Counted from the first letter of the stretch, positions 1 to 10,379 are shown. The stretch: DNA of 64,000 nt from an uncultured Lachnospiraceae bacterium (GCA_910580195.1 CAJTWA010000021.1:1-64000); one strand, 5' to 3'. Numbers and translations are program-made. Notes: generated by a model from the letters alone, not told the origin.

Positions 1-33
1 ACAGGCTTTTCAAGGCCTGTAGCGATTTTTTTG
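1..33 (+). terminator. Rho-independent terminator of an upstream gene
   Basis: An 8-bp stem (ACAGGCTT pairing with AGGCCTGT, one G-U) closes a TTCA loop and is followed by a run of seven T at 26-32. It would end a transcript entering from the left edge, so the next gene probably has its own promoter. Confidence 0.6.
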
Positions 34-70
34 ATATTAGACTGTCAAACTCCCGAAAAATCTTTCTGCG

Positions 71-99
71 TTTACACAGGATTTCTGGTATGGTAAAAT
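71..99 (+). promoter_or_regulatory. candidate sigma-A promoter for the GH42 gene
   Basis: TTTACA at 71-76, a 17-bp spacer and TAAAAT at 94-99 lie about 120 bp before the beta-galactosidase start. The same hexamers at the same spacing occur inside the MITE-like element at 13407-13587, with patchy similarity around them, so this promoter might derive from a related element. No operator was recognised. Confidence 0.45.
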
Positions 100-219
100 A
101 GAATATAGTACTGTCGGCACTGCCAGCGCACAGGCATTTCTAATTTTTCCGGTACAGAAATGTCCCGCAGCCATGCAGGCAGTGAAATTTAAGGTTAAAA
201 CCGATAAGGAGCGTGGGGC

Positions 220-2262
220 ATGATGTGGGAAACTGTTTGGAAACAAGGCAAAATAGCTTATGGAGGGGATTACAACCCGGAACAGTGGCCGGAGGAAACG
301 TGGGAAGAGGACATGCGGCTGCTGAAGCTGGCACATATAGATACGCTGACATTGAATGTATTTTCATGGGCGGCATTGCAGCCTTCCGAGGAAGAATATT
401 CCTTTGGGAAGCTGGACAAGATCATGGAATTGGCAAAAAAGCATGGGATGAAGGTCTGCCTTGCCACCAGCACAGGCGCCCATCCCGCTTGGATGGCGAG
501 GAAATACCCGGAAATCCTGCGGACGGAATTTGGCGGGATGAAACGGAAATTTGGGGGAAGGCACAATTCCTGCCCCAACAGCCAAGTGTACCGGAAGTAT
601 ACCGTGCGGCTGGCAGAAAAATTGGCAGAACGTTACCAAGGCTATGGAAATATCATTGCATGGCACATTTCCAATGAATACGGCGGCGCCTGTTACTGCG
701 AAAACTGCGAGAAAGCGTTCCGGGTATGGCTCAAGGGCCGGTATGGGACGATCGAGGAGCTGAACCGGGCATGGAATACCTCCTTCTGGGGGCATACCTT
801 TTATGATTGGGAAGAAATTGTAGCGCCGGATACCCGCAGCGAGCATCTTGGCGCAGAGCAGACCGTAGCGCAGGGGATTAGCATAGATTACCAGAGGTTC
901 CAGTCAGACAGCATTTTAGATTGTTTCCGGCTGGAATATGATGCAGTGAAAAAGTATACAAAGGATATCCCAGTGACTACAAACTTGATGGGCGCCTATA
1001 AGCCGCTGGATTACCAGAAATGGGGAAAATACATGGATTTCATTTCATGGGACAGCTACCCATCCAATGAGGATTCTGCCAGCAAGACTGCATGGAACCA
1101 CGATTTGATGCGGGGCGTCGGGGGCGGGAAGCCCTTTATCCTGATGGAGCAGACCCCCAGCCAGCAGAATTGGCAGCCCTTCAACGCCTTGAAACGGCCG
1201 GGGGTGATGCGGCTTTGGAGTTATCAGGCCATTGCCCATGGCTCGGATTCCGTGCTGTTTTTCCAGATGAAGCAAAGCATTGGCGGCTGCGAGAAATACC
1301 ATGGGGCAGTCATCAGCCATGCAGGCCATGGACATACAAGGGTATTTCGGGAAGTAGAAGAGCTTGGCCGGGAATTAGAACAGCTTGGCGGGGAAATCCT
1401 CGGCTCGGTGGGGACTGCGGAAACGGCGGTTTTATTTAGCTGGGAAAATTGGTGGGCAGCGGAATATTCTTCCGGCCCAAGCATCCGCCTAAAATACGAA
1501 GAGGAAACCTTAAAATACTATACCGCCTTCCACCGCCAGAATATACCAGTGGATATTGTAGGGCAGGAGGACGATTTATTAAAATATAAATTAGTAGTTG
1601 CCCCTCTCCTTTACATGGTGAAGGATGGCACGGACAGCCGTATCCGGGAGTTTGTGGAAAAAGGCGGGACATTTGTTGCCACTTATTTCAGCGGCTATGT
1701 GGATGAAAACGATTTGGTGGCAATTGGCGGGTATCCGGGAAAACTTAGGGATATCTTGGGCATTTGGGTAGAGGAAAGCGATGCCCTCCCGGAATATAAG
1801 ACGAATCATTTTGCGTATCAGGGGCAGGAATATCCAGCAGAGCTTCTCTGCGACATTATGCATTTGGAAGGGGCCGAAGCCCTTGCTAGGTACCAAGAGG
1901 ATTTCTATGTGGGAACCCCTGTTGTCACCCGGAATTCTTTTGGGGATGGGCAGGCGTATTATGTGGGAACCCGTTCCAATGATGGTTTTTACCAGAATTT
2001 TATGGCGGAACTCTGCAAGGAGCAGCAGATAAAAGCGGCTGCCGAAGCGCCAGAGGGGGTAGAGGCCGTAACCCGGGTGCGGGAGGAGGGGAAATCCTAC
2101 CTGTTCCTCTTAAACCATGGGGAAGAAAGCCAAGAATTCACTGTCCCAAATGCGGCAAAGGAGCTGCTTACCCAGAAAGAATATACGAAGGGGGAATGTT
2201 TCACCCTCCCCGCAAAAGGCGTTGGCATTTTCATGGGCCAAGCCGGGCATGCGAAAGAATAA
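220..2262 (+). CDS. GH42 beta-galactosidase
   Basis: This is a cytoplasmic family 42 glycoside hydrolase that hydrolyses terminal beta-galactosides; it has no signal peptide. The N-terminal TIM barrel shows the family hallmarks: acid/base Glu153 in HISNEYGG and nucleophile Glu310 in FILMEQTPS. A Cys cluster (C118, C158, C160, C163) matches the structural zinc site of many GH42 enzymes. A trimerisation-like domain and a small beta domain follow; 680 residues is the usual length. The start is ATGATG at 220/223 behind AAGGA at 206-210. It probably shares a transcript with the next gene, 21 bp away. Family knowledge covers lactose, galacto-oligosaccharides and arabinogalactan side chains; the substrate here cannot be read from sequence. 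Confidence 0.93.
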   Translation: MMWETVWKQGKIAYGGDYNPEQWPEETWEEDMRLLKLAHIDTLTLNVFSWAALQPSEEEYSFGKLDKIMELAKKHGMKVCLATSTGAHPAWMARKYPEILRTEFGGMKRKFGGRHNSCPNSQVYRKYTVRLAEKLAERYQGYGNIIAWHISNEYGGACYCENCEKAFRVWLKGRYGTIEELNRAWNTSFWGHTFYDWEEIVAPDTRSEHLGAEQTVAQGISIDYQRFQSDSILDCFRLEYDAVKKYTKDIPVTTNLMGAYKPLDYQKWGKYMDFISWDSYPSNEDSASKTAWNHDLMRGVGGGKPFILMEQTPSQQNWQPFNALKRPGVMRLWSYQAIAHGSDSVLFFQMKQSIGGCEKYHGAVISHAGHGHTRVFREVEELGRELEQLGGEILGSVGTAETAVLFSWENWWAAEYSSGPSIRLKYEEETLKYYTAFHRQNIPVDIVGQEDDLLKYKLVVAPLLYMVKDGTDSRIREFVEKGGTFVATYFSGYVDENDLVAIGGYPGKLRDILGIWVEESDALPEYKTNHFAYQGQEYPAELLCDIMHLEGAEALARYQEDFYVGTPVVTRNSFGDGQAYYVGTRSNDGFYQNFMAELCKEQQIKAAAEAPEGVEAVTRVREEGKSYLFLLNHGEESQEFTVPNAAKELLTQKEYTKGECFTLPAKGVGIFMGQAGHAKE

Positions 2263-2283
2263 TGACTGAGAGAGGTGTTTCAA

Positions 2284-5200
2284 ATGATACTGCTGAAAGC
2301 AAATAGTGAACTGAAGAACATATTCAGCCGGATGCTGAAAACTATGGATGCAAATGTAGTATGGACTGGAAACTTTGTAGTGCTGAATAATTTCCTGATT
2401 CTGTCAGGGAATGTCAGGTCAATGATCTTTAATTTTGATAAAGGCAAGGCTCTCACAAATGTGATTGAGCTGCCCAATAAGGAAGAGGATATGCAGCCAG
2501 TGGAAGGCAACCAAGTATTGGCAAACGTGCTGAACATGACGGTATATGCATTTGGCAAATGGGGCGCCATCCAAGGCTTTCAGGTGGATAAAGACTACAG
2601 CCAGCTCAACGCGCTGTTCTATGCGATTTTAAAGGACATGAAAATCATACCGGGATTCCGGGACGATAATTTCCGCTTTTACCGGGACAATTTGCAGATT
2701 ACTTATGAAGAGGTCATACAGGCAGCTATAGAGGAAGGGAAACGCAAGCCGCAGGAGATTAAGGAGGAAAAAAAGGAAACAGCCGGGGAGGAAAAAGGCC
2801 TTGGCCTGTGGCACAAAATCCGCTGGAGCATGGAGAAAGCCTCCTTCAAGCGGGGGGAAATCAGCCCCCATGAACGGAAAGCCTCCCGGGCAGGGAATAA
2901 TTTCTATGTCAACAGCTACCAATGCCCTTCCTGCGGCAGGAAGCTGTTTATGGCAGTGTACCCAGAGGGGCAGGAATTCCCCATTGAAACGGAGGAAGGC
3001 CGGGTATATCTGGCAAGGAGCTATACCTGCGAGAACTGCAACCTCTTCTATACCCCAAGGCCGGGGAAACTCTTGCGGGAAGGGGACAGCTACGCCATGA
3101 AGTTCGGCGGCGACCGGGACGCTTATGAGGATTACCGGGAGCTTTTGGGCAGCAAGGCGGAGCGCACCTCCAACTGCAAGTTCAATGAGTTTGCATCGGA
3201 ACGGGGGAAAACCCCAAGCCCCTCTATTGAGGAGGCCGGGGCAAACCTCGAGCAGATGAAGGATGAAGAGCTGCACCATCTGGAGGAAAAAATAGAGGAC
3301 GGCTTCTTCCCTATCCTAAAAGCAGAGCCTTACCTTGAGAAAATACAGGAACTGCTGAAAAAAAGGGCAGAAGAGAAAGAAGCCAAGAAAAAGAAGAAAA
3401 AGCAGGAGAAAGCTGAAGGACCCAAAAAGGCAGAACCGGAGGAAAATGCAGGGAAAAGCAAAGGCCCTTCCGGAAACCCGAAAGCAGGGGCAGGCCAAAA
3501 AACTGCAGGAAATCCCAAAACAGGGCAAGATTCAGAAAAAACGCTGCCACAATTATCCGGAAATAAAGCTTCTGGGCTTGCTGGGAACCTTAAAACCGGG
3601 GAGGCTGGGGATTCCGTTTCAGGAGCGGGAGGCCCTGCCGTGCCAGGGGACCAAACTTCAAGGGCAGGCAGCGGGATAGGCCGTGGCACGCTAGGGAACC
3701 AAGCCCCAGAAGCAGACAGCGGAGCAGCTATAGGGGCAGCGGGGAAACCGGTTCCCGGTCCAGCCGGGACACCCGCGCCGGGAGCAGGCAGCGGCGCAGC
3801 TTTGGGGACGAAAGAGCCATCGGGGAAAGGCTTGCCCGGCGACAAGAAAAAAGGCTTATTTAGCAAGAAGCATGCCGATGCAAAGAAGATTGCAGAAAAT
3901 GCCCCGGGAAAAGATTTTGAAGACGATATCCCGGGCCTTTCCGGTACCAGCATGTCCATTAAGGAAAAGTACGATGCCCGCATGAGGATGTTGGATCAAA
4001 TGTCCTTGTGGCAGGTAAGGCGCCTGCGGGAGCAGATCCAGTCGGACGAACGCCTGGACTGGGTGGACAAGGAAAAATACGAACAGCTTACGAAGCAGGC
4101 AGTTTACAAAAAAGGGGAAGAAGAAGCCCGCCAGAAAGCAGAGTACTGCATGAACCGCCCCTATGGCGTAGTAAAACGGGCAATGGAAGAAATTTCCCAG
4201 ATGGAGTGCCCCAAATTAGTTCAGGAAGAGCTGTTAAAAACCTTGGGCGAAGTGAAGAAAAAGCGGGGGCAGGAAGAAGCTGCCGCATTGATTGCCAAAG
4301 TGCCGGAAAATATGACCCGCAGCCAGTACCACACCTTCCGGGAAAAGCTGAATCAGTACGACGGGGAGGATATTTCTGTTTACAACGAAGTGCTGGAGGG
4401 CAGCCGCAGGCTTTCCGAAAAACGCGAAATTGCTAGCATGTTAAAGCGCGCCGCAAGGAGCGACCGCAACGGCCTGATGCGGATGATGAACCAGTTAAAA
4501 GAGGACGGCTTCCTTCCGGAGCAGGCTGAGCCTGCCATCCGGGAAATTGAAGGCAGGATCCGGGCAATTGATGAGAAGGTGATAGATAAAATATGCCCCA
4601 ACATCATGGGCATGACCTTCAACCAAGCGGCAGAGGCTTACGAAAAAATCGAAGGCGGCGTATTCCTCCCAGCATTGAAAACAGATACCTTGGAAATGAT
4701 TGACAAGCGGCTGACAAAGCTGAAAATGGATGAGTGCGGCCTTCTGGTAGAAAAGCTGAAGGATTCCTTGGAAGGGAAAATCAACGATACGGAACGCATC
4801 CATTTTTACGAGGTACGCAACATCATGCGGGGGGACTTTAGCCCCCGGGAGGCGGAATTGGTGGCAAGGGCTTTGAATACTTATGCCACGGAACGCGACC
4901 GCTACGAATTCCCTATTTTAGTCTGCGATTCCTCCAGCCGGAAGAATGGCGGGGAGGGGTTTATCCTGACCCCAGACCATATTTTCTACAATACCCTCTT
5001 TAACAGCGAGGCAATCCCCATCCGCTCCATCACGGGGATGGAAGGGAATACCGGGCTTTTGAACAAGGGGATTTATGTGAAACGGGGGAACGGCAAGAAA
5101 ACAAAGATTCCGGGAGGGATCCCAGCCAAGGAGCTGAAAGCATTTGCAGAGGTATTGGAAGAGTTTATTTCCTATTTACAGGAAAAACCGGAATCCAGAA

Positions 5201-5313
5201 GCATTGCTTACTTGTCCAAAGAAAACCATGAGGTGAAATGCTGCTACCGCTGCGGCTTCACCTACCGGGGCGGGAATGTCTGCCCCAAGTGCGGGAACCA
5301 AGCAAACCATTAA
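2284..5313 (+). CDS. large cytosolic double zinc-ribbon protein, function unknown
   Basis: I do not recognise a named family. The 1009-residue product has no signal peptide or membrane segment. An N-terminal globular part (about 1-150) is followed by a first zinc ribbon (CPSCGR about 25 residues before CENC). Next come a Lys/Glu coiled segment, a long Gly/Pro/Ala low-complexity linker (about 390-540), helical segments of similar style, a beta-rich PH-like region (about 860-930) and a C-terminal ribbon with CYRCG and CPKCG. ATG 2284 is preferred over GTG 2275 because AGAGAGG ends 8 bp before it. It directly follows the beta-galactosidase, but nothing suggests a role in sugar use. The layout suggests a scaffold or sensor of membrane or nucleic acid; that is a guess. 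Confidence 0.75.
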   Translation: MILLKANSELKNIFSRMLKTMDANVVWTGNFVVLNNFLILSGNVRSMIFNFDKGKALTNVIELPNKEEDMQPVEGNQVLANVLNMTVYAFGKWGAIQGFQVDKDYSQLNALFYAILKDMKIIPGFRDDNFRFYRDNLQITYEEVIQAAIEEGKRKPQEIKEEKKETAGEEKGLGLWHKIRWSMEKASFKRGEISPHERKASRAGNNFYVNSYQCPSCGRKLFMAVYPEGQEFPIETEEGRVYLARSYTCENCNLFYTPRPGKLLREGDSYAMKFGGDRDAYEDYRELLGSKAERTSNCKFNEFASERGKTPSPSIEEAGANLEQMKDEELHHLEEKIEDGFFPILKAEPYLEKIQELLKKRAEEKEAKKKKKKQEKAEGPKKAEPEENAGKSKGPSGNPKAGAGQKTAGNPKTGQDSEKTLPQLSGNKASGLAGNLKTGEAGDSVSGAGGPAVPGDQTSRAGSGIGRGTLGNQAPEADSGAAIGAAGKPVPGPAGTPAPGAGSGAALGTKEPSGKGLPGDKKKGLFSKKHADAKKIAENAPGKDFEDDIPGLSGTSMSIKEKYDARMRMLDQMSLWQVRRLREQIQSDERLDWVDKEKYEQLTKQAVYKKGEEEARQKAEYCMNRPYGVVKRAMEEISQMECPKLVQEELLKTLGEVKKKRGQEEAAALIAKVPENMTRSQYHTFREKLNQYDGEDISVYNEVLEGSRRLSEKREIASMLKRAARSDRNGLMRMMNQLKEDGFLPEQAEPAIREIEGRIRAIDEKVIDKICPNIMGMTFNQAAEAYEKIEGGVFLPALKTDTLEMIDKRLTKLKMDECGLLVEKLKDSLEGKINDTERIHFYEVRNIMRGDFSPREAELVARALNTYATERDRYEFPILVCDSSSRKNGGEGFILTPDHIFYNTLFNSEAIPIRSITGMEGNTGLLNKGIYVKRGNGKKTKIPGGIPAKELKAFAEVLEEFISYLQEKPESRSIAYLSKENHEVKCCYRCGFTYRGGNVCPKCGNQANH

Positions 5314-5350
5314 ACATAGAAACAGGATTATCCGGAATGTGGAGGTGCCA

Positions 5351-5407
5351 ATGGAACAGGCGGCAGGAAACATTTCGGATGATTGCTGTTTTGGGGCGGG
5401 GCAATAG
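5351..5407 (+). CDS. possible 18-residue peptide or truncated gene start
   Basis: ATG 5351 has a strong ribosome binding site (GGAGGTG, 3 nt before it) and opens an 18-codon frame rich in Asp, Cys and Gly that stops at TAG 5405. It lies between two convergent genes. It may be the remnant of a gene start or chance; no homologue comes to mind. Confidence 0.15.
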   Translation: MEQAAGNISDDCCFGAGQ

Positions 5408-5449
5408 AAATGTGTTTTCCAAAAGCATCCAGTTCCGTTTCTGCTCCTG

Positions 5450-6001
5450 CTATTCCATGCTTATTTCTGAGAAATCAATTTCGAAATCTTCATATATTCC
5501 AGCTTTCACTTTATCAGAAAAAGTATATTCCTCAAAAGTATCGTGCTCAAAATTGTAAACGGTAATTTGCTGTTTCACAGGATCAACAATCCAATATTCC
5601 CTGACGCCTGCCGTCCTGTATTTGAATAATTTTTTATTGTAATCCATCGGGCGGCTGGAAGGGGACACAATCTCTGCTATCCAATCTGGCGCGCCTTTGC
5701 AGCCTTCCTCGGTGAGTTTGTTTTTATCGCAGATGACAGAAATATCAGGCTCAAGGTAAATACTGCCGTCACCATTTAGGTATACTGCAAAGGGTGAAGG
5801 GTATACCTCACAATCTCCGATGTTCCTTCCAATATAGTCCCTGATCCGGAAAGATAGTTCCATCACAAGCCTTTGGTGGAGCCTGCTGGGTGTTGCCATC
5901 AGGTATAATTCACCGTCAATCAATTCTGCCCTCTGCCCATCCGGCAGATGGTAGATATCTTCTATGGTAGAATAGGTTAATTTTTTTGCTGCTGCATCCA
6001 T
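5450..6001 (-). CDS. Uma2/DUF820 family restriction-endonuclease-like protein
   Basis: The product has 183 residues. The restriction-endonuclease fold of the Uma2 family is visible: ELIDGELYLMATPS near the N-terminus, LEPDISVICD in the middle (acidic metal ligand), and WIAEIVSPSS followed by DYNKKLFKYRTAGVREYWIVDP. These fit the conserved D...E-x-V pattern of the family. Uma2 proteins are widespread in cyanobacteria and Firmicutes and usually occur as accessory genes of unknown role. The start at 6001 is chosen over the upstream in-frame ATG at 6022 because AAGGAAGGTG sits directly before it. It is a single gene, convergent with the preceding one. Confidence 0.85.
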   Translation of the reverse strand: MDAAAKKLTYSTIEDIYHLPDGQRAELIDGELYLMATPSRLHQRLVMELSFRIRDYIGRNIGDCEVYPSPFAVYLNGDGSIYLEPDISVICDKNKLTEEGCKGAPDWIAEIVSPSSRPMDYNKKLFKYRTAGVREYWIVDPVKQQITVYNFEHDTFEEYTFSDKVKAGIYEDFEIDFSEISME

Positions 6002-6301
6002 CCAATCACCTTCCTTTTGCATATTATATCGTGTATGTATAGATGCTGCAAGTTATTTTATCCAGTATGAAGCCCATGGTCCAGCCATGCATATGGGGGA
6101 AATGGTTTCCGTATAAAATTTCATCAGGTTTATGCCGGTGTACCGTCTGGCTTATATTCAGGCAGCACACTAGCTTGTTTTGCCCTTCTAAAAGTCCAAG
6201 TATTGGTTTTATCCAAAATCTTAATAACAAATCTCTTTTTAAATAGTCAGCACTATTTTGTGCAATATTCACAAATAATTTAAAATTTTCCCCCAAAAAC
6301 C
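6002..6301. other. gene-free gap
   Basis: Only a 90-codon minus-strand frame fills this stretch. It has a TTG start and no ribosome binding site, so I do not call it. The right end is AT-rich and leads into the promoter of the surface-protein gene. Confidence 0.5.
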
Positions 6302-6328
6302 TTGCAATTTTTCGGGGGGGGGTATAAT
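6302..6328 (+). promoter_or_regulatory. promoter with a G9 run in its spacer
   Basis: TTGCAA at 6302-6307 and a perfect TATAAT at 6323-6328 are separated by only 15 bp. Nine of those are a G run at 6314-6322. The same hexamer pair with 17-bp spacing occurs before rpsJ and at the mutS2/protease divergence, so two extra G would give the organism's optimal promoter. This is typical of slipped-strand phase-variable promoters, though no variation is observed here. Confidence 0.6.
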
Positions 6329-6365
6329 GAATCGTGAGCCATAACTATAAAAACACATGGGGAAA

Positions 6366-6384
6366 CAGATAGCATAACTATCTG
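6366..6384 (+). promoter_or_regulatory. 5' UTR hairpin
   Basis: CAGATAG and CTATCTG form a perfect 7-bp stem around a CATAA loop, and each side is flanked by GGGAAACAG-like sequence. It ends 6 nt before the AGGAGG ribosome binding site of the surface-protein gene, so it may stabilise the message or affect initiation. Confidence 0.45.
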
Positions 6385-6402
6385 GGAAACAGGAGGAGTT
6401 CT

Positions 6403-9400
6403 ATGAAGAAAAGGTATTTATCCTTATTTTTGGCAGCAGTCCTATCGCTAGGCCAAATTGTAGGGACAGTGCAGCCAGCCCAAGCATCAGGAATTACGGA
6501 AGAAACTGGGCTGCTGGAGCAGCAAGAAGAAGACACGCCGGCAGAAGAGGCAGGGCAGAAGGAACTGGAGGGGCAGGCAGCGCTGCCAGAGAATCAGGCA
6601 GATAATGAAGAAACCGGGCAGGAAGGCCAGACAGGCCAAACCCAGACAGAAGAAAATGTGCAGATAGGGCCAGACGGCCAAACAGGCCCATCCCAACCAG
6701 CAGGAAATGAGGAAATGGAACCAGAAAGCCCAGCCAATACAAAGCAGGCAGAAGAAAACGGGCAGGAAGAACAAGAAAGCCAAGCAGGTCAAGACAAGCT
6801 GGAAGAAAATGAAGGGAACCAGCCAGAAAACCAGCCTAATATGGAAGAACCAGAGGAAAACCAACAAGAAGAAATAAATCAGCTTGATGGAAATGGACAG
6901 GCAGAATCCGGGCAGCCGGCAGGAAATGAGGAGGCCAAGCCGAAAAAACGGCAAGAAGGACAGCTTCCAGCAGAGGAACAAGAAGGGCAGGAGGAAAGCG
7001 CGCAGGAACTGTTTATGCAGCCGGTACAGCCAGAAGGGTCGGAACAGGCAGGGCAGGAAAATCAGGTACAGGGGCAGGCAGAGTCTGGGTATCAACCATA
7101 TTTATATTCCTTTTATCAAGATGAAATTCATTTATTTCCTTCACAGACCACTAGCATAATGCGAGAAGGCGGGGGTGTATGGAGGAAGGATGGTGCGGAA
7201 GATGTGCCATTGATTATCACGGATGTAAAGGTTCAAAGTGGAAGTGAAGACTTGATATCCGCAGAATCGTTCCAGTGGGAAGAAGGAGGAAGTGGATGGC
7301 GTCTTTCACCAAAGAAGCAAGGAAAAGCAGAAGTGATGCTCACATGTGGGACAGATGGGACGGTAACTTCTGGGGATGCTACATCCATCCAGCCTGTAGA
7401 AAAAAAATCAGCATTATTATTAGTGAAAAACGATACAGAATACAGGGCATTGCCACTGATACAGGGACAAATAATGTGCTCCCGGGCGCGTCTGTTACAT
7501 TGAAAGCAGATGTGTATGTAGATACTGACGACGATTATGGCCAAAAAGCCGATGATGTAGATGTTATCTGGAAGGCAGAAGTGGAATCCACAGGCCTTAA
7601 CCTGCAGGAGAAAACGCTCAAGCCAGGAGAAGGTTTTCAGGTTCAGGTGCCAGAGGACGGGGAGGATTGGTACAGTATCAAAGTAACTGCCCAAGTAAAA
7701 GATGGGGACGGAATAGCCGCATCCGCGGAAAATTATTTGTATGTTACTAATGAATATTACGTATTGGACTTAAATGCTTCGGAAGGGATTGAAGAGCTAT
7801 GGATTGGGCAGGAAGGAACCATAGAACCCGTATTATACCATTATGTGAAAGGCAAGAAAGAACCAGAAATAGTAAAAACTGCTCAGTACCAGTTTAGTTA
7901 TGAAGAAGGGGATTTTGAAATTAGGAAAGGCAGCAAGCTAATAGAGGGCAGTGCCTTGCAAGATGGGGGTGTCTTTACATTAAAAAGGCTGAAAAATACC
8001 TATCATGGAATAAACATAGCAATATCTTTAGATGGAAATGTTATATTATATCAGCAAATATCTTTCCAACAGAAAAATTATGGTGATAGTTCTATTGAAG
8101 GGGGCACTAATAAATATGAAACCTATATTTATGTAGATGATGAGAATCCGGAAGAAAATACTGTAAGTCCGGCCTTTACGGTAAATACCGAAAAACTGGC
8201 CGGTGAATATCAGGTTGCATGGGAATTGCTGGTTGGGCAGACAGCTGTGCCAGACGACAAGAAAATATATCAGGTAAGCGGAGAGAAAAGTGAAACTATT
8301 ACGATTACTGACGTAAAAGCATTACAGGAAGCCTTTACAGCAGCGCAGGAATCCGCTGGAGAAGAGGAATATGTAGAATGTCGTATTCGGGCGATTATAT
8401 CAGCAGGGGGCGAAGAACAAACCAGTTTGTCTAAATCTATTTATTTTAGGACGCCATATTATGAATTGGATGATGATGACTGGGAAGTGATAGAAGGCTC
8501 AGCCCTTACTTATAAAGACAAGAAAATTGCAGTTTATGCAGAAAATAAAGATTACCCTGATGGGAATAGCATTACACTTGCTATTAAGGATATCCAAGTG
8601 GCTCAGCAAAGCCCGGATTCTGAAACTGCAAGTTCCAATGTATTTACGGTAAAGCAAGAAGGGAATGATATCAAGGTAATTGCTGAAAATTGTGGGACAG
8701 CGACGTTGGAATATACTGTAATTCTGCCTTATGGAGGGGAAAAGAAATTTACCCTAGAGAAAACAGTGGTACAGCATATCTACCAATGTAATGTATGGAC
8801 AAGCACAGGAAACAGCTACTTGCTGCCAAATGAAGAATTGAAACTGGAATCGGAAGTATGGCATAAATATTATGACGCGGCATTAAAGGATGCAGTCTGG
8901 GAGAAACTAGATGCTGGAGAGTATACCGTTTCATATCAGAGCCGTAGTGAAGAAATTGTTTCTGTAACGCAGGATGGAACTGTAAAAGCGAAGGGGCAGA
9001 GTGGTACAGAAACAAGTATAGATGTGACATGGAAAATCCCGCAAGGTAAAGAGGTACTTGAAAGGAGCAGTTCCATATGGATTATGATAGAAGACAGTTA
9101 TACTCAGGTATCTGCAAAACCACTCACAGTAGCCCCCGGGGAAACGGTAGAAAAGATTGCATGTGAATGGAAAAAATTCGATTTAGAGCACAAGGACGGC
9201 GTAGCAGAAGTAGGCGATATCACCTATCAGCTAAATTCTACGGATAGGAACATTAAAATCAACGAAGCCCGTACAGGGTTTACAGTAGCTCCAGACGCAC
9301 AAGACGGAAAGAAGATAAGGATTTGGATTAGTGCAATAAAGACAAATAAAAACGGAATGGAGTCACGTGCAAACGGAACATTTTTCCTAAACATCTGCCA

Positions 9401-10379
9401 GCACAATTTCACCCAGAAATCCATAATCCCAGCCACCTGCACCAAAGCAGGCAGCCGGACATTGGAGTGCAGCAAATGCCACACTGTAACGAAGACAGAA
9501 ACCGTCCCAGCCACCGGCCATAAAGCAGGGAACTGGGCAACCACAAAAGCCGCCACTTGTACCGCAGCAGGGACCCAAACCCAGAAATGCACCTCCTGCG
9601 GCACAGTTATGGATACCAAAGAACTTCCAGCCACCGGCCATAAAGCAGGGAACTGGGCAACCACAAAAGCCGCCACCTGCACCGCAGCAGGGATCCAAAC
9701 CCAGAAATGCACCTCCTGCGGAACCGTTGTAGGCACAAAGGAAATCCCCGCTGACGGACATTCCTTCGGCGCATGGAAACAGACCAAAGCGCCAACTGCA
9801 TTAAAGAAAGGGATAAAAACAAGAACCTGCAGTGTCTGCAAGGCAAAAGAAACACAGGAAACCAAGAAACTGAAAGCAATTATCAAGCTAAACGCAACAT
9901 CCATCCCATTGCAGGTAAAGAAATCCACCACAGCCGTAAAGGTAACTTCCATGGCAAAAGGGGATTCCATTAAATCATGGAAGAGCAGCAAGCCTAAGAT
10001 TGCTTCTGTAACCTCCAAAGGGAAAATCACCGGCAAAAAAGTAGGCACAGCAAAAATCAAAGTAACCTTAAAGAGCAACATTTCCGCCACCGTAACCGTA
10101 AAGGTGCAGAAAAAAGCAGTTACCACCAAGAAACTGGCTGTAACAGGCAAGTCCATCAAGAAGAATAAGCTTACCCTGAAACGGAAAAAGAGCGTAACCT
10201 TAAAAGTAACCCGGACGCCAGTCACCAGCACAGAAAAAATCACCTACAAATCTTCCAATAACAAGATAGCCACCGTATCAAAGAAAGGGAAAATCACAGC
10301 GAAAAAAGCCGGGAAAGCCAAAATCACAGTAAAATCTGGCAAAAAGAAAGTAACCATCCACGTAACAGTAAAGAAATAA
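6403..10379 (+). CDS. secreted BIG2/Ig-like repeat surface protein with a -1 frameshift at A8
   Basis: The gene encodes a signal peptide (MKKRYLSLFLAAVLSLG, cleavage near AQA-S), a Gln/Glu/Gly/Asn-rich stalk (about 30-230), several beta-sandwich modules, two 40-residue Cys-containing repeats, and C-terminal Lys-rich BIG2-type repeats with motifs such as SSKPKIASVTSKGKITG. No LPXTG signal is present, so attachment may be electrostatic. The reading frame breaks at A8 (7400-7407). Frame 1 from 6403 stops at 7503 (366 residues). The true downstream frame, one base back, continues to 10379; a -1 shift gives about 1325 residues. The zero frame reads GAA AAA AAA, an exact A-AAA-AAA slippery heptamer. 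The break may be phase variation, programmed slippage, decay or a homopolymer sequencing error. The start has AGGAGG at 6391. Confidence 0.8.
9507..9746 (+). repeat. two 120-bp in-frame direct repeats
   Basis: Two nearly identical 120-bp units encode 40-residue repeats containing PATGHKAGNWATTKAATC and CTSCGTV. A third, more divergent unit lies upstream (about 9400) and a partial one downstream. Each carries paired Cys that could form disulfides or bind metal. Near-identity at the DNA level suggests recent duplication or homogenisation. Confidence 0.8.

Noticed and set aside
6024..6296. 90-codon minus-strand frame between Uma2 and the surface-protein gene
   Set aside because: TTG start without a ribosome binding site, unusual composition and no recognisable motif.
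9227..10243. 338-codon antisense frame across the BIG2 repeats
   Set aside because: A shadow caused by low-complexity Lys/Thr/Val codons on the plus strand; no start context.
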